64,000 bases of DNA from positions 106,059,350 to 106,123,349 of the forward strand of contig CM060708.1 in NCBI GenBank assembly GCA_030686995.1. Reading direction: 5' to 3'. The stretch is from Artemisia argyi (taxonomy: Eukaryota; Streptophyta; Magnoliopsida; Asterales; Asteraceae). Shown piece by piece: positions 47,391 to 60,800 of the stretch. Made by a program: the position numbers and the translations under genes. The notes beneath the pieces are model-generated. The model ran no database searches. It had not been told where the DNA came from and saw nothing but the letters and a program-made list of their open reading frames with translations. Position 1 is the first letter of the stretch. Every line of letters starts with the position of its first letter.

Positions 47391-49574
47391 TCATAATTTA
47401 TAAATGAGAATGCCGGGGTCAAAGATTATGTCTTCATTCCCGAAGGAGTGAAGAACAGGATAGGCCACGGGATATATGAAGAAAAGAAAGAAAGTCATGA
47501 TGAAAATCATAATTAACTCCTCATCTTCAATAGGAGAATTCATTGTTTCATGAATCTCCTCTTTTAAGCTCATTTGATCAAGACATATTATGGGTATGTC
47601 TAGATCAAAATAGAAAGTATCATACTCCGGTGGAGATATGATATGAGTGAGTTCGTCGGGGAACTCATCAAAAGTAAATGATTCAAAAACGGGAAGAGAA
47701 TTATAAGAATGAGAAGTGGTGATACCACTTATCTTCTCTTCCGTTTGATCAAAATGGAACGTTTGCAATTCAGGAATAGAATCATTGATCAAAACCTCAC
47801 TATCCTTGACGGGGATAGGAGATGAAATAGGCTTTTCATTAAAAGCCTCGATTCTAGAAATGAGAAGATTAGCATTTAATAATGTAAGACGAAGAGATTC
47901 GTCTTGGTGTATTTCTTCCTCATTCTCTTCTTCTGAGTTGACAAGCTCAGAAGGTAATTCCCCAACATAACTTATGTCTCCATAAGATAAAGAATAGTTC
48001 TCATCAGAATCAGAGAACATCTCAATATGATCATTTGGAGAGACAAGAGGGGGAGGAATATCACACATATGTTCAAGAATTCCCTGTGACTCACTTGGGA
48101 TTGGGACAAGGATTTCAACACTAGACTTTATGAATTCGTCCGATTCCTTTACAGGAACAGTGTCAAGATGCTCGTCCCCCATGCTCAGAGAGTGAGTGGG
48201 AACCTCGGGTGTGATAACATCATACTTAGGGAGATGAGAAGGACTAGCAGTAATGGAGTCTACAAGTTCCATTATTTCTACTGCTGGTGATTCAGTTATA
48301 TTCTTTTCTCCCTGTATATGCATGGAAGGAGTCTCAACTGATGAACTTGATGATTCTTTTTGAATGATAACAATGTTATCATCATCATCACTATCATCAT
48401 CGTCCTCATAAAAAGCAGCATAGCGAATATTGGCACGTATTTTGGCTACTCTTTGCTCAGCAATTAAATCTTCCATGCTTTTCCCAGAATCTCGTTCTTC
48501 AGCAAGTAATTCTGTGATAGATTTATCACGAGAATTTTGAATGAGTGGAAATTGTGGAGGTGTGGATGTATCAAAACCGGAAGGTTGACATTGATCATCG
48601 TTATGAGGACCCCCACAATATACACAAGAAGAACTTGAATCATGGTAAAGCGACATATTAGCTAACTCCTCCCTAATGTTTTTAAGTTTTTCAAGAACCT
48701 CTAGACAAGGGTCTTGCTGGTTTTGAGGAGTTGCTTGGTTCATTTGGTATTGTGGAGGTGGGTCTTGAAACGAATAGTCGTAATTGTTACAAGGAAATGG
48801 ATTCCTTGTTTGACAATCAGAGCTAAAATGTGGACCTCCACAGTACTCACAACAGTAAAACTGTTGAGTCTGGTTTGGTGTATTTTGATACGAAGCATCA
48901 TTGATATTTGGATAATATGATTCTTGCTCGTATGAATGTGATGGGTAGTTTGAAAAATTTGAGGAGTTGTTGAATGAGTTTTGATTAGGATCAAAAGCAA
49001 ATGAATTACTCGACCCACAAAACAAACAACTCCCGTTTTGAATATCATTACCACATTGTACACATGTACACCAACGATATGGAAAACCGAAAAGCGGCTC
49101 ACCACAACCGTCACAAGGAACAAAATCTGGAGGTGGGACAAGTGGTGTGCTCTTAGAGCTAGGAATTTCCACCACTTCCGTTATGGTCTCGGGTTTTGGT
49201 TCTTGATAAACGTGAAGCTTAGGTAAGTCGTTCTTTTCAGTCACTACCCTAAGCTCTGTACGTTTGCTTGACAAACTTTTAACCGTAAACCGTGAAAGAT
49301 CAGGATTGATTCTTGAAGGTTTAGGAGCATTTGTGAGCTCAGGTTTTTGGACAACCGTGGTTTGGACGTATTTAGCACCTCCATCGTCAGAGGAAAGTAC
49401 AAGGTCCTTTGTCACCTCGGTTTCTCGTTCCATTTCCCTCACTGGAGAGGGAATATGAATCGATGGTCTATCATAATCAACATGACATCTCGATATTTTT
49501 GACAAGGCCACAAGTTTCTCAACTTTGCTTTTACAGGCCCTTTGTTTAAAGAAATCGTCATCGAGAGATGCCAT
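47391..49574 (-). CDS. Zinc-knuckle Gag-like protein of element G
   Basis: Intact ORF of 727 codons. I take the ATG at 49574-49572 (MASLDDDFFKQRACKSKVEK), which follows the PBS by about 200 bp. Cysteine motifs: CDGCGEPLF (near 49105), CVQCGND and CLFCGSS (near 49010-49070), then two CCHC-type knuckles with a short spacer, CEYCGGPHFSSDC (near 48829-48857) and CVYCGGPHNDDQC (near 48598-48631). Asn/Gln/Pro-rich and acidic low-complexity stretches lie between them (EDDDDSDDDDN). The C-terminal half has SLSMGDEHLD and ESDEFIKSSVE, and a hydrophobic segment (MIFIMTFFLFFIYPVAYPVL) that could be a membrane span. I recall similar proteins from Asteraceae repeats, annotated without function. Likely an RNA-binding structural protein; no enzyme domain is visible. 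Function is inferred. Confidence 0.72.
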   Translation of the reverse strand: MASLDDDFFKQRACKSKVEKLVALSKISRCHVDYDRPSIHIPSPVREMERETEVTKDLVLSSDDGGAKYVQTTVVQKPELTNAPKPSRINPDLSRFTVKSLSSKRTELRVVTEKNDLPKLHVYQEPKPETITEVVEIPSSKSTPLVPPPDFVPCDGCGEPLFGFPYRWCTCVQCGNDIQNGSCLFCGSSNSFAFDPNQNSFNNSSNFSNYPSHSYEQESYYPNINDASYQNTPNQTQQFYCCEYCGGPHFSSDCQTRNPFPCNNYDYSFQDPPPQYQMNQATPQNQQDPCLEVLEKLKNIREELANMSLYHDSSSSCVYCGGPHNDDQCQPSGFDTSTPPQFPLIQNSRDKSITELLAEERDSGKSMEDLIAEQRVAKIRANIRYAAFYEDDDDSDDDDNIVIIQKESSSSSVETPSMHIQGEKNITESPAVEIMELVDSITASPSHLPKYDVITPEVPTHSLSMGDEHLDTVPVKESDEFIKSSVEILVPIPSESQGILEHMCDIPPPLVSPNDHIEMFSDSDENYSLSYGDISYVGELPSELVNSEEENEEEIHQDESLRLTLLNANLLISRIEAFNEKPISSPIPVKDSEVLINDSIPELQTFHFDQTEEKISGITTSHSYNSLPVFESFTFDEFPDELTHIISPPEYDTFYFDLDIPIICLDQMSLKEEIHETMNSPIEDEELIMIFIMTFFLFFIYPVAYPVLHSFGNEDIIFDPGILIYKL

Positions 49575-49777
49575 TAGAATCAATTATGAGACAAGAGGAA
49601 GAAGGTAGAATCAAAGGGTTTTGGGGATGAGAAATGAAGAATCAAATAGGTAGGGGTGTAAAGGTGAATATTTTTGTATTTTGTTTTATAAAAATATAGA
49701 TAAAAGATGGTAAATATACAATGGATGTATATCCAGAATCACTAATACGCAAAATCGTTTAAAATAAGCGCACAACC

Positions 49778-49795
49778 TCCCCGGCAGCGGCGCCA
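49778..49795 (-). other. PBS of element G, tRNA-Asp type
   Basis: The minus strand reads TGGCGCCGCTGCCGGGGA, the same 18 bases as in element A, five bases from the LTR edge. It marks the right LTR as the 5' LTR. Confidence 0.9.
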
Positions 49796-49800
49796 AATTT

Positions 49801-52800
49801 TGATTCGCCTCAAACAGTCAGATAATTATTGATCAGCCACTTGTGAATGGCCAACTGTAATAGTCAAACAGCTGAGGCAAATGCTTCCGTGAAATACAGT
49901 GTTTTCCCGGGTCGTAATGTCCCAACGAGGTTGTGATGGTATTTAAAACGAATCTGTGATTAGTGAATGTGAACAGGAAAGGTATTAAGTGTGTGTGAGT
50001 GATTTAAACTAGGGTTTATAACTTAAAATAACTTAGGAAAATTAAATTAACGATTACGTGAAAGCTAGGTATCTAGAACGTATAAACGTATACCAATTTA
50101 AAATCAGACGCGATTGCGTACTGAGAAAAAGGTGAGTTTTAAGAAAAATAAACTACAAGGGTTAAAAATGACAATTCTATAAACTTAAACTTAAAATTAA
50201 ATTAAATTAAAAAGAAAACTATTTTTTAGATTATTATATTATTTATTATTAATTATTAAGTTAAAAACTATTTAACTATTTAATTAAAACTAAACTAAAA
50301 ATGATAACTATTACAAATTAAACTAAAAACTTATAAAAATAATTTCTAAACTTAAATTAGAACTTGAAGAAAGTATAAAAAATAAAAATAAATGTTTTTG
50401 TCTTTTTATAAGCTTTTTATTAATTAAAAACTATTTATATTAATTAAACTATTTAAACTATTTTAAATTACAAATAATACTAAATCAACTTAGAAAATTA
50501 TGGAAAAATTTATAAATCTAATTAACCATCACAGGAATCCTAAAAAATTATAAAAACTTTATTTTATATATTTATAATCTAGTTTACTAATTATTATTCT
50601 ATTTATTATTTAATTACTATTTAAACTATTTAAATTATAAAAACTATTAAATGAACAGTATAAATCACAAGAAAATTTCTAAAATTATCTTATGACTTAT
50701 ATAAGCTAGGAAAAATATAAAATATAGGTGTTACTATATAAAAACTAATTATGCTATTTATAACTTAATTATTTATTAATTATTAATAAAACTATTTTTA
50801 ATTCTAATAAATATCAAATGACAATATAAAAATCTAAGAAAATTATTTAAATTACTTTAATATATAAGGAAATTAATAAAAATATAAAAATACAGATTAC
50901 TTAATAAAAATATAAAAATGAAAATTAAAATTAAATTGTATTAAATAGAAACTATCACTTAATTTTATATTTGTTTTTCTTGATTTTTATTTGACAAAAC
51001 TATATTATACCTAAAAACAAGCAACTTTTGTAAAAACAACTAATTTCTAGCTTATTAATAAGCACTGTGGAAGCTTATTGCTTCCACAGTTGACTTTTGT
51101 TGACTTAAAAGGGAAATAAGCTCAAATGAGCTTGTGTGGGACCCACTATGGCTAAATCTGGTTCTAATAAGTCTTATGGACTTGTCTAAGCTTAATTTGG
51201 TCAAATAAGCTCAGTAGATAAGCTAATAAGAACAAATAAGCTATTCCAAAAACTGATTTCTACTCAAAATGGGGACAAAGTTCAAGGGTATTTCTAGGTG
51301 GGGTCCACTGAGGTACAGGTCAAACAAATGGTCAATATAAGATCTCTACTAGGAGGGGGGTTGAGAGAAACTATTTAGAGGGTGTGGGGCCCACTGAGTT
51401 GGTCACAAAACCACCACAAAGTGGGTGGTGTGACTATGGTCTGCTGCAGCAGGGCACACTCTTGCCCTGCAAGTAACTTGGGAGGTCTGGTGGGGCCCAC
51501 ACAAAAATCACAAAAATGAAAGGGTACTGAGACCTTGAAGTTGAAGTGGTAGACTACTAATACACAAAATTACAAGACCTAAATCTCAATAGACAAATCT
51601 AAACAAATCCTACAATTTTGATAAAAATCTGATTATGGAGATTTTGACTTTTTATGAAACTGAGCTAGGTTGACTTATATGAGATTCTAACTTATTTTAA
51701 CTACTGATTAAGATGTAATAAGCTATATTAGGACTTAATTAGGCTATTATAACAAAATGTGAGCAAGTATGACTGATATGGAAGTGTTAAATCCAAACAG
51801 TTAACTGCCAATGATGTTTGAAGGTGATTTTGACTTTTTCCTTATATAATACCTAAAGATATGATTGGACTGAGCTTGTATGAACCTAAGTTACTATATT
51901 GAATCACTAATTCACAATTAAACTCAGTTGAGCTCACTGAGCAACCCTGAGCCAAACACCCCTATATCTATGTCTATTTCATGTTTTACACCACCAAACA
52001 CTAATTTAATCCAACTATTGGTTTCTAACTGTTAATTAGTCTATAATAAACTTAATTAAACATAAAACTTCAATTCCACATGCAATAAAAACAGATTTGT
52101 CAAGTTTGTTTTTAAACATAGTGAAATATTGATTTTCAATAATAATGAAACTTAATGAGTAACCAACTTATATTAATGATTATTCTAGCTTAACAATAAC
52201 AAATGAACATAAAAATTCAGAAACCTAAACAAATATAATACCTAAACAGTAATATGAAAAATTAGTATAAAAGCTTACAAAATGGAATTGGACTGAGATA
52301 ATGAACCAAAACCAAGATCACAACCTAGTATCCCCCATAGGATTCTAAACCATAATCCAATCAGAATTAACCTGCTCCATCTTCTTCCTTCTTCTTTACA
52401 ACTAATTTTCTATTTATTTTCTATTTTATTGATTTTTTAGTATTTTCTACTTTTATAAATGAAACTGATGATTTAGGTTTCTAACAGCTTATTAAAGCTT
52501 TGTCAGAGCTTTATATGAGCTTATGAATCAATTACAACAACAAATAACAACAGACAATACTTTGTGAGATTTTTGAGAAATTGAGAAATTCAAAAACTGA
52601 GATACTGAGCTGAAACTTAAAATTGATTGTTGCAAAAGTTTAAAGATACATTAAAATAACTTAATTGATTACCAAGAAGCTTAAAATTACACTGAAAGAT
52701 TAAAATTACACTAGTCGACCTAAATTACACTAAACTAAACTAATACTCTTTCTTCATTACCTCTTTTCTTCTTTATAGCCCTTTTCTGAGTATGTGGGAC

Positions 52801-53997
52801 CCACTGGGGTGTTTCCCACCACTTCCTAGCCATTGATAAAGTCCAAGGCATCTCAGCCGTTTAAAAACTCTTTTTCGCGCCAATTTGGTCTTGGGTGTCA
52901 GATTATGCGTGGAGAGGTTTTCAAGGGTTTTGGAGGTATGTGGAGGTGGAGGGGAGTAGGTAAGCAAGTGGGGAGGTGAGGTAGAGGTGGAATACCAGGT
53001 GGTTTGGGTGATGCAGGTGAGGGAGAAGGAGATGAACAGTAGGGAGTGGTTTTGGCTGTTTGTTGACCATTTGACCCTGGGGTGGACTGGGTAGGAAGTT
53101 GGGCCTGGTGGACTTGGATCACAAAAATAACAGGGGTGGGCTGGTTGTGTAACATGGGTTTGTTTGGTTATTTATTAGTTAGGGTCCGTTTGGTTTTATT
53201 GAAATTACAAGGACCAATTTTGTAATTAGGGAAAAGTTGAGGGTCTGAAATTGTGACATTCCCATAGTTTAAATAAGGGTCTAAATTATCACATGTGAAT
53301 AGTACCAGGGCATTTTTGATGTTTTTAATTTTTTAAATACCCGGGGACTAAAACTGACAATTCACCAAACTTCAGGGACTGATTATGTAATTTCTCCAAA
53401 CTTTTAATCCAGGGACTAATAGTGAAAATTATGAATTCCCTAGGACTCTTAATGATAATTTTCCCATTTTGAACACCCAGGGACTGAAACTGTCAAGTTT
53501 AAAACTTTGAGGGACCTGTTTTGCCAAACTGTGAAATTTCAGGGACCAATCATGTAAATTCACCAAACTTATCACCCAAGGACCATTCCTGCAAAAGATT
53601 ATTAGTACAAGGACCAAAATTGATTTTCTCAAAGTTTTTACATCCTAGGGACCATTTCTGTCAATTTCTAAAGTATAGGGACTAAACTTGTAATTTTATG
53701 AAACTTTGCACCAAAGGACTAAATATGTAACTTTATGATTAAAAAGGACCTTTGGTGACTTTTTCATGTTTTTAGAATAACCAGGGACTAGTTTTGCCAA
53801 TTTATGAAACTTGAGGGACTAAAACTGCCAATTATGCAAACTTTGTACGTTTTTCATCTGTTTTTGTATATTTTGCATTTGAAACATATAAAACACACCT
53901 CTAAGATATTTTAAGTATTTTGATACATATTTGAGTGTTTTTGGATGTTTTGGCAGTTCAAATTAGTATAAAATGATGAGTATTTAGACACTCATCA
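49801..53997 (-). repeat. 5' LTR of element G (4197 bp)
   Basis: Nearly identical to the left LTR, with only scattered base differences seen (for example AATGCTTCCG versus AATGCATTCG near the start). This suggests a young insertion and agrees with the intact ORF inside. Confidence 0.93.
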
Positions 53998-54002
53998 CAC
54001 CT

Positions 54003-55946
54003 CAACAAACTTCTACAAGTGTTGAGAGAGACGGTCCTCCAATTGTATCACCATCTACAGCCGAACAAACTGGTTCTAACTCCCGCCATCCAGCTGAAGA
54101 TCCCACACCACAATCAGTTCCACAACCCGCAGAGCAAGATCCTGATGCGTTCTTTAATCCGTTTGCACCGGCTCCTATTGTTCCTGATATAGCTGAGTCA
54201 TCAACACGCAATTTGGATCCTGCTAACATGCGAGATACCTATCAACTACACCCTTTCACACACAAATGGACTCGAGACCATCCACTAGTTCATATTATTG
54301 GCCATCCAGATGCACCTGTTATGACAAGACAACGACTTCACACAGATGGAGAAACTTGTATCTATGCTCTCACAGTTTGTCACGAAGAACCGAAGAACAT
54401 TAAAGATGTAATGACTTATGACAACTGGATTGAATCTATGCAAGAGGAATTTCAGCAATTCATAAGACTTGAAGTCTGGGAATTAGTTGAAAGACCTGAC
54501 GGAGTCTTTGTCATTGGGTTAAAATGGATTTGGAAGAATAAGCTTGATGCTGAAGGAACTGTCATACGCAACAAATCACGTCTGGTAGCGAAAGGATACT
54601 CCCAACTGGAAGGACTTGATTTTGCTGAATCCTTTGCACCAGTGGCTCTACATGAAGCTGTTCGGATCTTTTTGGCTTATGCTGCACACAGGAATATGGT
54701 GGTTTACCAAATGGATGTGAAAACAGCATTTCTTAATGGAGAACTCCGTGAAGAAGTTTATGTCAGTCAACCTGAAGGCTTCGTTGATCCTGAGCGTCCT
54801 AATCACGTTTATTGACTCAAAAAGGTACTCTACGGACTCAAGCAAGCCCCACGGGCGTGGTATGACAAACTGTCCACTTTCTTGCTGGCCAATAAATTTT
54901 CTAAAGGATCGGTGGATCCAACACTATTTACAAAAACCTACGGGGAGGACTTACTTGTTGTTCAAATATATGTCGATGACATCATTTTTGCCTCAACAAA
55001 AAGAAGTTACTCTAATGATTTTGCAAAATTAATGAAAGATAATTTTGAAATGTCCATGATGGGTGAACTTTCGTTCTTTCTAGGACTACAAGTTCATCAA
55101 TCACCCCGTGGAATTTTTATAAATCAGTCCAAATATGCTCTTGAAATTTTAAAGAAACATGGAATGATGACCAGTGATACTTATAATACACCGATGGGCT
55201 ATACCACAAAACTAGATGCTGATTTACATGGGACTCCCGTTGACCCTACCAAATACCGAAGTATGATTGGGTCCCTCATGTATCTCACAGCTAGTAGACC
55301 TGATATAGTATTTGCTGTCTACATGTGCTCTCGCTATCAGTCTAAACCAACTGAAAAACACCTCAGTGAGGTCAAAAGAATCCTTCGATACATAAAGGGA
55401 ACCATTAACTTGGGAATCTGGTATCCGAAGGATTCTGGTTTTGAACTAATTGCTTTTTCAGATGCTGATCATGCAGGATGTTTAGACACACGCAAAAGTA
55501 CATCTGGTGGATTACAATTTCTCGGAGACAAACTCGTGTCATGGCAATCTAAGAAGCAAGACTGCACTTCACTGTCGTCTACAGAATCTGAATACGTAGC
55601 CATGTCTGCTTGTTGTGCTCAAGTCATTTGGATGAGATCACAACTTAAGGATTATGGCTACCTATTCAACAAGATTCCTATCTACTGTGATTCAAAGAGT
55701 GCAATTGCTATCTCCTGCAACACAGTGCATCATTGCAAATCCAAACACATCGATCTCCGATATCATTTCATCAAAGAGCATGTGGAAAAGGGTACCGTTG
55801 AACTGTATTTTGTTGGGACTGAGTACCAATTGGCGGACTTACTTACCAAATCTTTAGCACCATCAAGGTTTGCTAGTCTAGTTCACCAAATTGGTATGAG
55901 ATGTTTGACGCCAGAGGATCTTGAAAAGTTTTTAAAACACAACTGA
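54003..55946 (+). pseudogene. Reverse transcriptase and RNase H part of D's pol; one stop
   Basis: It resumes the integrase frame directly after G's CACCT copy. After a Ser/Pro-rich linker come the RT blocks: [54 protein letters not shown] stop (54813-54815) stands where relatives have Arg before the LKK-LYGLKQAPRAWYDKL block. A CGA to TGA change at a CpG would explain it. The catalytic YVDD is at 54969-54980. Then SRPDIVFAV, and RNase H with SDADHAGC, STESEYVAM, CDSKSAIAIS and EYQLADLLTKSL, ending at 55946. This enzyme copies element RNA into DNA. It is disabled by the stop, the frame change and G. Confidence 0.88.
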
Positions 55947-56054
55947 TTGTCAAACATCAATACTATCTTTGTATAATATTTTTTATATAAATCAATCAAA
56001 ACACAAAAAGATTTTTCACATTTTATTTTTTCCAAAAAAAAATAAATAAATAAA

Positions 56055-56091
<37 letters not shown>

Positions 56092-57883
56092 AAAATGCAA
56101 GTATATCGCTTCACTTCAACACTTTGTTCTTATTTTACAAGTGTTGAGGGGGAGTCACGCTTAAATCTTTTACCTATTTTTAATTGGTATACTTGCATGT
56201 TTTTCGTATTTTACGGTACTTCGGAGTGTGTGGACGTTCTTTAAACATTCCTTTGTCTCATTCCTTTAGTAAGGACTTCATAAGTTATGTTAACGGAAGG
56301 ATATCGTGATGTTACACATGTTTGCTATTTACTTTAGGACTCAAGTAGGCATATCTTATAGTTAAGGGACCTAAAGTGTCAAAAACTTAAAATTTCAAAA
56401 TAATAAAACAAACAAACCGTATAACACAAACCCCACAAATTCAAAAACCTCTTAAACCCTTTCTAAAACCTACGGCCCTCATTCATTTGAGCTATCCACG
56501 ATCTTGATCATCAAATTGTAAGTTCCTAAGTTATCTCTAGGGCATTACAAACATAGGTTTTCGTTTAATTGCAAATCCAACGGCTAAATTTCTTGCATAA
56601 TCGATTTCGATATCTAGGGTTTAGCGATTTCGAAATCTGCAAAATCATGGTTTGGTAACTGATTTCTTGATAGGGTTTTGTTACATTTAGTGTCACTAAA
56701 CTAACTATATCATTTTATCTCAATTCCATTCATGTTTGCTTGATTCTCGAATTCTTGATTTTGGGTCGATTTGGGTTTGTGAGATTCTGTGTTTGTTTAC
56801 TTTGTTTTATTGGTGGGATATGCTTCTATGGTCTCATGTATGCATGTTTGATTTAGCTTTGTTGATTTACACCAATGATGCTTGATTCTCGATAACTTGT
56901 GTGCTTCGTTCATGATTAAGTGCTGTCTATCTGAGTCTATATGTGTGATATGCGGTCATAATGTGCTCTCAACATGTGTTTGTGATTTGCTAGAACCATT
57001 GATACTCATTAGACTCAAATTTGTTATGTTATCGAAAACTTGTTCATGATAATTATCGAGATCTTGGTTAACGAGCATATTGGTTATGTCTAAGTGGTAT
57101 TTATCTATCTTGGTGACAGGCCTGAATCATTGGAAAAGTTCTTTGCTAAAGAAACGTACGTGTAACTTCAAAATCGATTAGATTCTTGTATAAGAATTTT
57201 TTTCAAGAAACTCGAGAATTATCGCAATCTTTGATAAACTTATCGAGAAACTTATGTTTTCGATAAATATTGTTCAACCCCAGTTTTTTCGAAATTTATC
57301 TTTTCGAAATCACTTTTTGAACTATATTTTTCGAAATCACCAGGTTCTCGAAAGGTTTTATCGAAAATGATGTTTTCGAAAACTTAAACTTTTTGCAATT
57401 CTTGATAAAGGAAAGATCTCGATAAAATTTACTTATAAGGATTTTTTCGATAATTTAACTTTCTCGATAAAATTCTTTGTAAATTTTTTCGAAATCTTCT
57501 CTCAATTCAAGTTTGCGATAAAATGACATGTTCTATTCTTTTCGAAATCTTCTCTCATTACAAGTTTGCGATAAATGGGTTTTGTATATTTTTTCTAAAT
57601 CTCGTTTAGGCCTTGTCATGTAATATCCGTGTAACCTTGTTGTGATTCATTATTGTTGTGTAATGTGAAGTTACTATGTATTGTGTATATCAATCGTGCT
57701 TATTTGCGTGTTATTGCATGAACTATGATTCATCAAATATGCATTATGTGACACTTCACTCATAACAATATTGACACATTTGTGATTAACTGTCTCAAGT
57801 AGATATCTGTAACCAAACTCAAAACTGTGCTAACACGTAACAAATTTGGATGTTTGGTTTATGGTAATGCTTTTCAGATAAAC
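55947..57883 (+). other. Spacer between pol and ORF2 of element D
   Basis: It holds an (AAAT)n microsatellite, a polypurine tract TTGAGGGGGAG (56144-56154), then gene-like leader sequence with AAACCCT boxes. There is a strong splice donor (GT at 56518, context ATTGTAAGTT) and an acceptor TTTTCAG ending at 57877, six bases before the ORF2 ATG. TTTCGAAA and TTATCGATAAA motifs cluster at about 57200-57600. I infer a possible intron of about 1.36 kb or a subgenomic leader; no ORF was found. Confidence 0.5.
56034..56096. repeat. (AAAT)n microsatellite
   Basis: A-rich lead-in followed by about a dozen AAAT/AAATA units, immediately after the end of pol. Simple repeat, likely slippage. Confidence 0.9.
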
Positions 57884-60800
57884 ATGGCTGAACACAATGA
57901 GAACGTCACTGAACAAGTTCTTCCATTACTCACCATGGATGACATCACTCCCGAGAACTACAATGTCACGATTGGCAATAACAATCCCCGAGTTGATTTC
58001 AACAAGTTGAAAATCACAGAGAAATCATGCATGATTGTGAAAGATATCCTACTTGCACATCCATGCAAACCTCTGCTCACCTGTTCTACTTCAGTTCCGC
58101 TGTTCTACCTTCATCAGTTCTGGATTACTGCTCAGGCTAACTTGGATGATGAGTCTTTCACTGTTACTTTGGATAGCCAAGAATACACTGTAGATCATGA
58201 CGTTCTTCGAACAGCCCTTCTCATGCCACAAACTGACGACGAATTTGCTCCTATACTACCTGACCTGGATCTTCTTGACTTCTTCATTGAATTAGGATAT
58301 GAGGTTGATGACGATGTACCGCTAGTCAAACTTTCCCAATTTAATGCCAAGAATGTCCCTCAGCCTTGGAGAACATTTTGTCTGTTGGTGGTAAGATCTA
58401 TATCTGGAAGGAAAAGTGGTCATGAACATCCAAGGCTCGAACACCTGCAAACATTCTGGGGAATGGTGACTCTGACACCAATTGACTTTGCAGTTCCTAT
58501 CATGAATGATATCGTCCACAGTATTCAGACTGAGCGTATGAAGACTATGATACCATTCACAAGATTCACCAAGCTTCTCATAGAACATCTCTGCAAAAAC
58601 TCTCCAGAATTCATCAAGAGGATGGCTGATCCTAATGAGCCGAAGCACCTCTTTGAGGACGACTTCACCACCTCATTCATCAAGACGACCACTTCCTCAA
58701 CCAAGATCAAAGGAATGAGGCTTCCCGAATACCTTCTTAATGATAAAATCAAGAAGAGTCTGAACTACAAGCTGTATGATAACGCTTACAAAGGGGTACA
58801 GGAAGAAGCAACAATAAAGACTCGAAGCAAAGGAGGTGTAAAGTCTGGGAGTACTACCAGCACCACTGCCTCACCACATACTAGATCTAAGGCTGCTCCC
58901 AAGACTCAACCATCTGTTAAACCCAAGTCTTCTGCCAAGCCTAAACCAATACCCAAGTCTAAACCAAAGAAGAAGGCAACTCCTGAGTACTTTATTCGGG
59001 ATGAACCTACACCTCCACCTTCTGACACCGAATCCGAGTTCGATACGGAATCTGAAGAAGAAGAACCAGACTATGAACTGAGATACAGAGCACCTGAAGA
59101 AGGATTTCCTGCAACAGAGATCGCCATACAACAAAGTCTTGAAACTTATGAAGAAGAGACAAAGAAAAGAAAAGGGATTACTATTAATGAGCCTAATGAT
59201 GATAAAGACGAACCAATCGTTGAACCTTTGGTCGATAAACGCAAACTGAAGAGTATAGTTGTCGACACTAGAGCTGAAGAAAAGCAGCTTAGGAAAGAAC
59301 AAAGGAAAGCAACTCTCGAAAGCCGACTCATGTCTCAACCTTTAACTCCACCACCTATTGATCAGTCTGAACATGTAGGAGCTACAAGCAGCATGATTCC
59401 TCCTGTTGTATCCACCACGATAGAATCAGCTCCACAGCCTGACGACATCGTTAAAGATACAGACAAAACAGGAGATGTCAACATGACAGAAACTGCTAAT
59501 ATAGAAGAGAATGTTGGTGGACAAGAGAACATAGCTACGGATCAGGAACATGAATACCTAATTACTCCAGAGTTTCTTGCACGAGAAGCAGAGGAAGCAG
59601 AGGAACGTCGTAGAAAGGAAAACGAAGAGAAGAACGCGTTTGACACCAACATATTTCTTGAGTCATCTTCTCAGCAGACTTCCTCAGCACAACCTCCACC
59701 TCCTCAAGACTCTCCACCAAAGGATCCGACTCCTCCTGCTTCTTCTTCAGACTCTCACAACGAGTCGTCGTCTGAATCATCACCTGAGCATTCATCTCCC
59801 ACACCTTCAGAAACCGCATCTAAACAACATTCAATCAATGAACCAAAACCACCAGTTGATCTTCAGGAGCAAGTCAACAAACTCACCAACATGGTTACAA
59901 GTCTCACCAGACAAGTTGAGGACTTCCAGGAGTCAAAGCAGCTGATCGACAAGTTCTTGAACTCTGATTACGAAGGATTTATCAGGACGGCAACACATGA
60001 TTTTCTCACTGATAATCTTGTTGAGATGATCACTCCTGAAGTAGCAAACCTTCTTAAACCAATCAATGACAACTTGGATCACAGAATCAGAAGTGTTACA
60101 AGGAAAATGTTGTCAACAACACCATTCACGCTTCACTCAGCAAAACCTTCTACTGTGGCTCCAACCGTCCCTGAACTGTCCTTCAATGACATGCTTGCCA
60201 AACTCTTTGACAACATTGCCTCCAAACCCACACAGACTGCAGAAGAAAAAGCACTGTATGATGCTATGGTGGCTTACATATCAAAGGAGTCATGCAAAGA
60301 TGCTGCTGGAACCCGAAAACGAACAAGAAAAGATGACGATCCTGACCCAAACTCCAAAGGCAAGAAACCCAAGTCTAGAACAGGTCCCTCATCCTCTCTA
60401 CAACCACAAAAGGACTCCACCACTCCTGGAAATCAACAACACACCTTAGCTACGGGTCAAGGTCAAACTGACGAAGAGGAAACATTCATGGAACCTACAG
60501 ATGACTACCAGGGTCAACCTGACACCGATTATCGTGCTCCACCTATTCCTGATTCTCATGCTGGACCATCGTCACCATCCAAGGCTAAAGACAAAGATGC
60601 TACATCCAAATCAAAGAAATCAAAGAAGAAAAGTCGTCATTCATGGCTAGACAATGATGACACTCCTCAGAATGATTGGCTGACAGAAATGGTTCAAGCT
60701 CAACCTCCTCTCGAAGAAGAAGAACCACTTCCTGGTAACACTCTACAGTTTACCCAAGTCATTATAAAGGATCTTCAGATCGACAAACTTACAAAGGCAG

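Larger units (their letters stand above)
42209..53997 (-). mobile_element. Element G: long-LTR non-autonomous element with a zinc-knuckle ORF
   Basis: LTRs at 42209-46403 and 49801-53997 (4195 and 4197 bp) with the target CACCT at 42204-42208 and 53998-54002. Minus strand: a tRNA-Asp PBS lies beside the right LTR and a polypurine tract beside the left LTR. The interior is only 3.4 kb with one ORF (47391-49574) and no protease, RT or integrase. About 71% of its length is LTR. The PBS and the hairpin/polypurine layout link it to the Athila/Tat side of Gypsy. It split D's pol between integrase and RT. Confidence 0.93.

Noticed and set aside
58871..59819. Antisense and alternate-frame ORFs inside ORF2 (up to 155 codons)
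   Set aside because: Low-complexity Ser/Phe/Arg-rich readings caused by biased codon use of ORF2; no domain.
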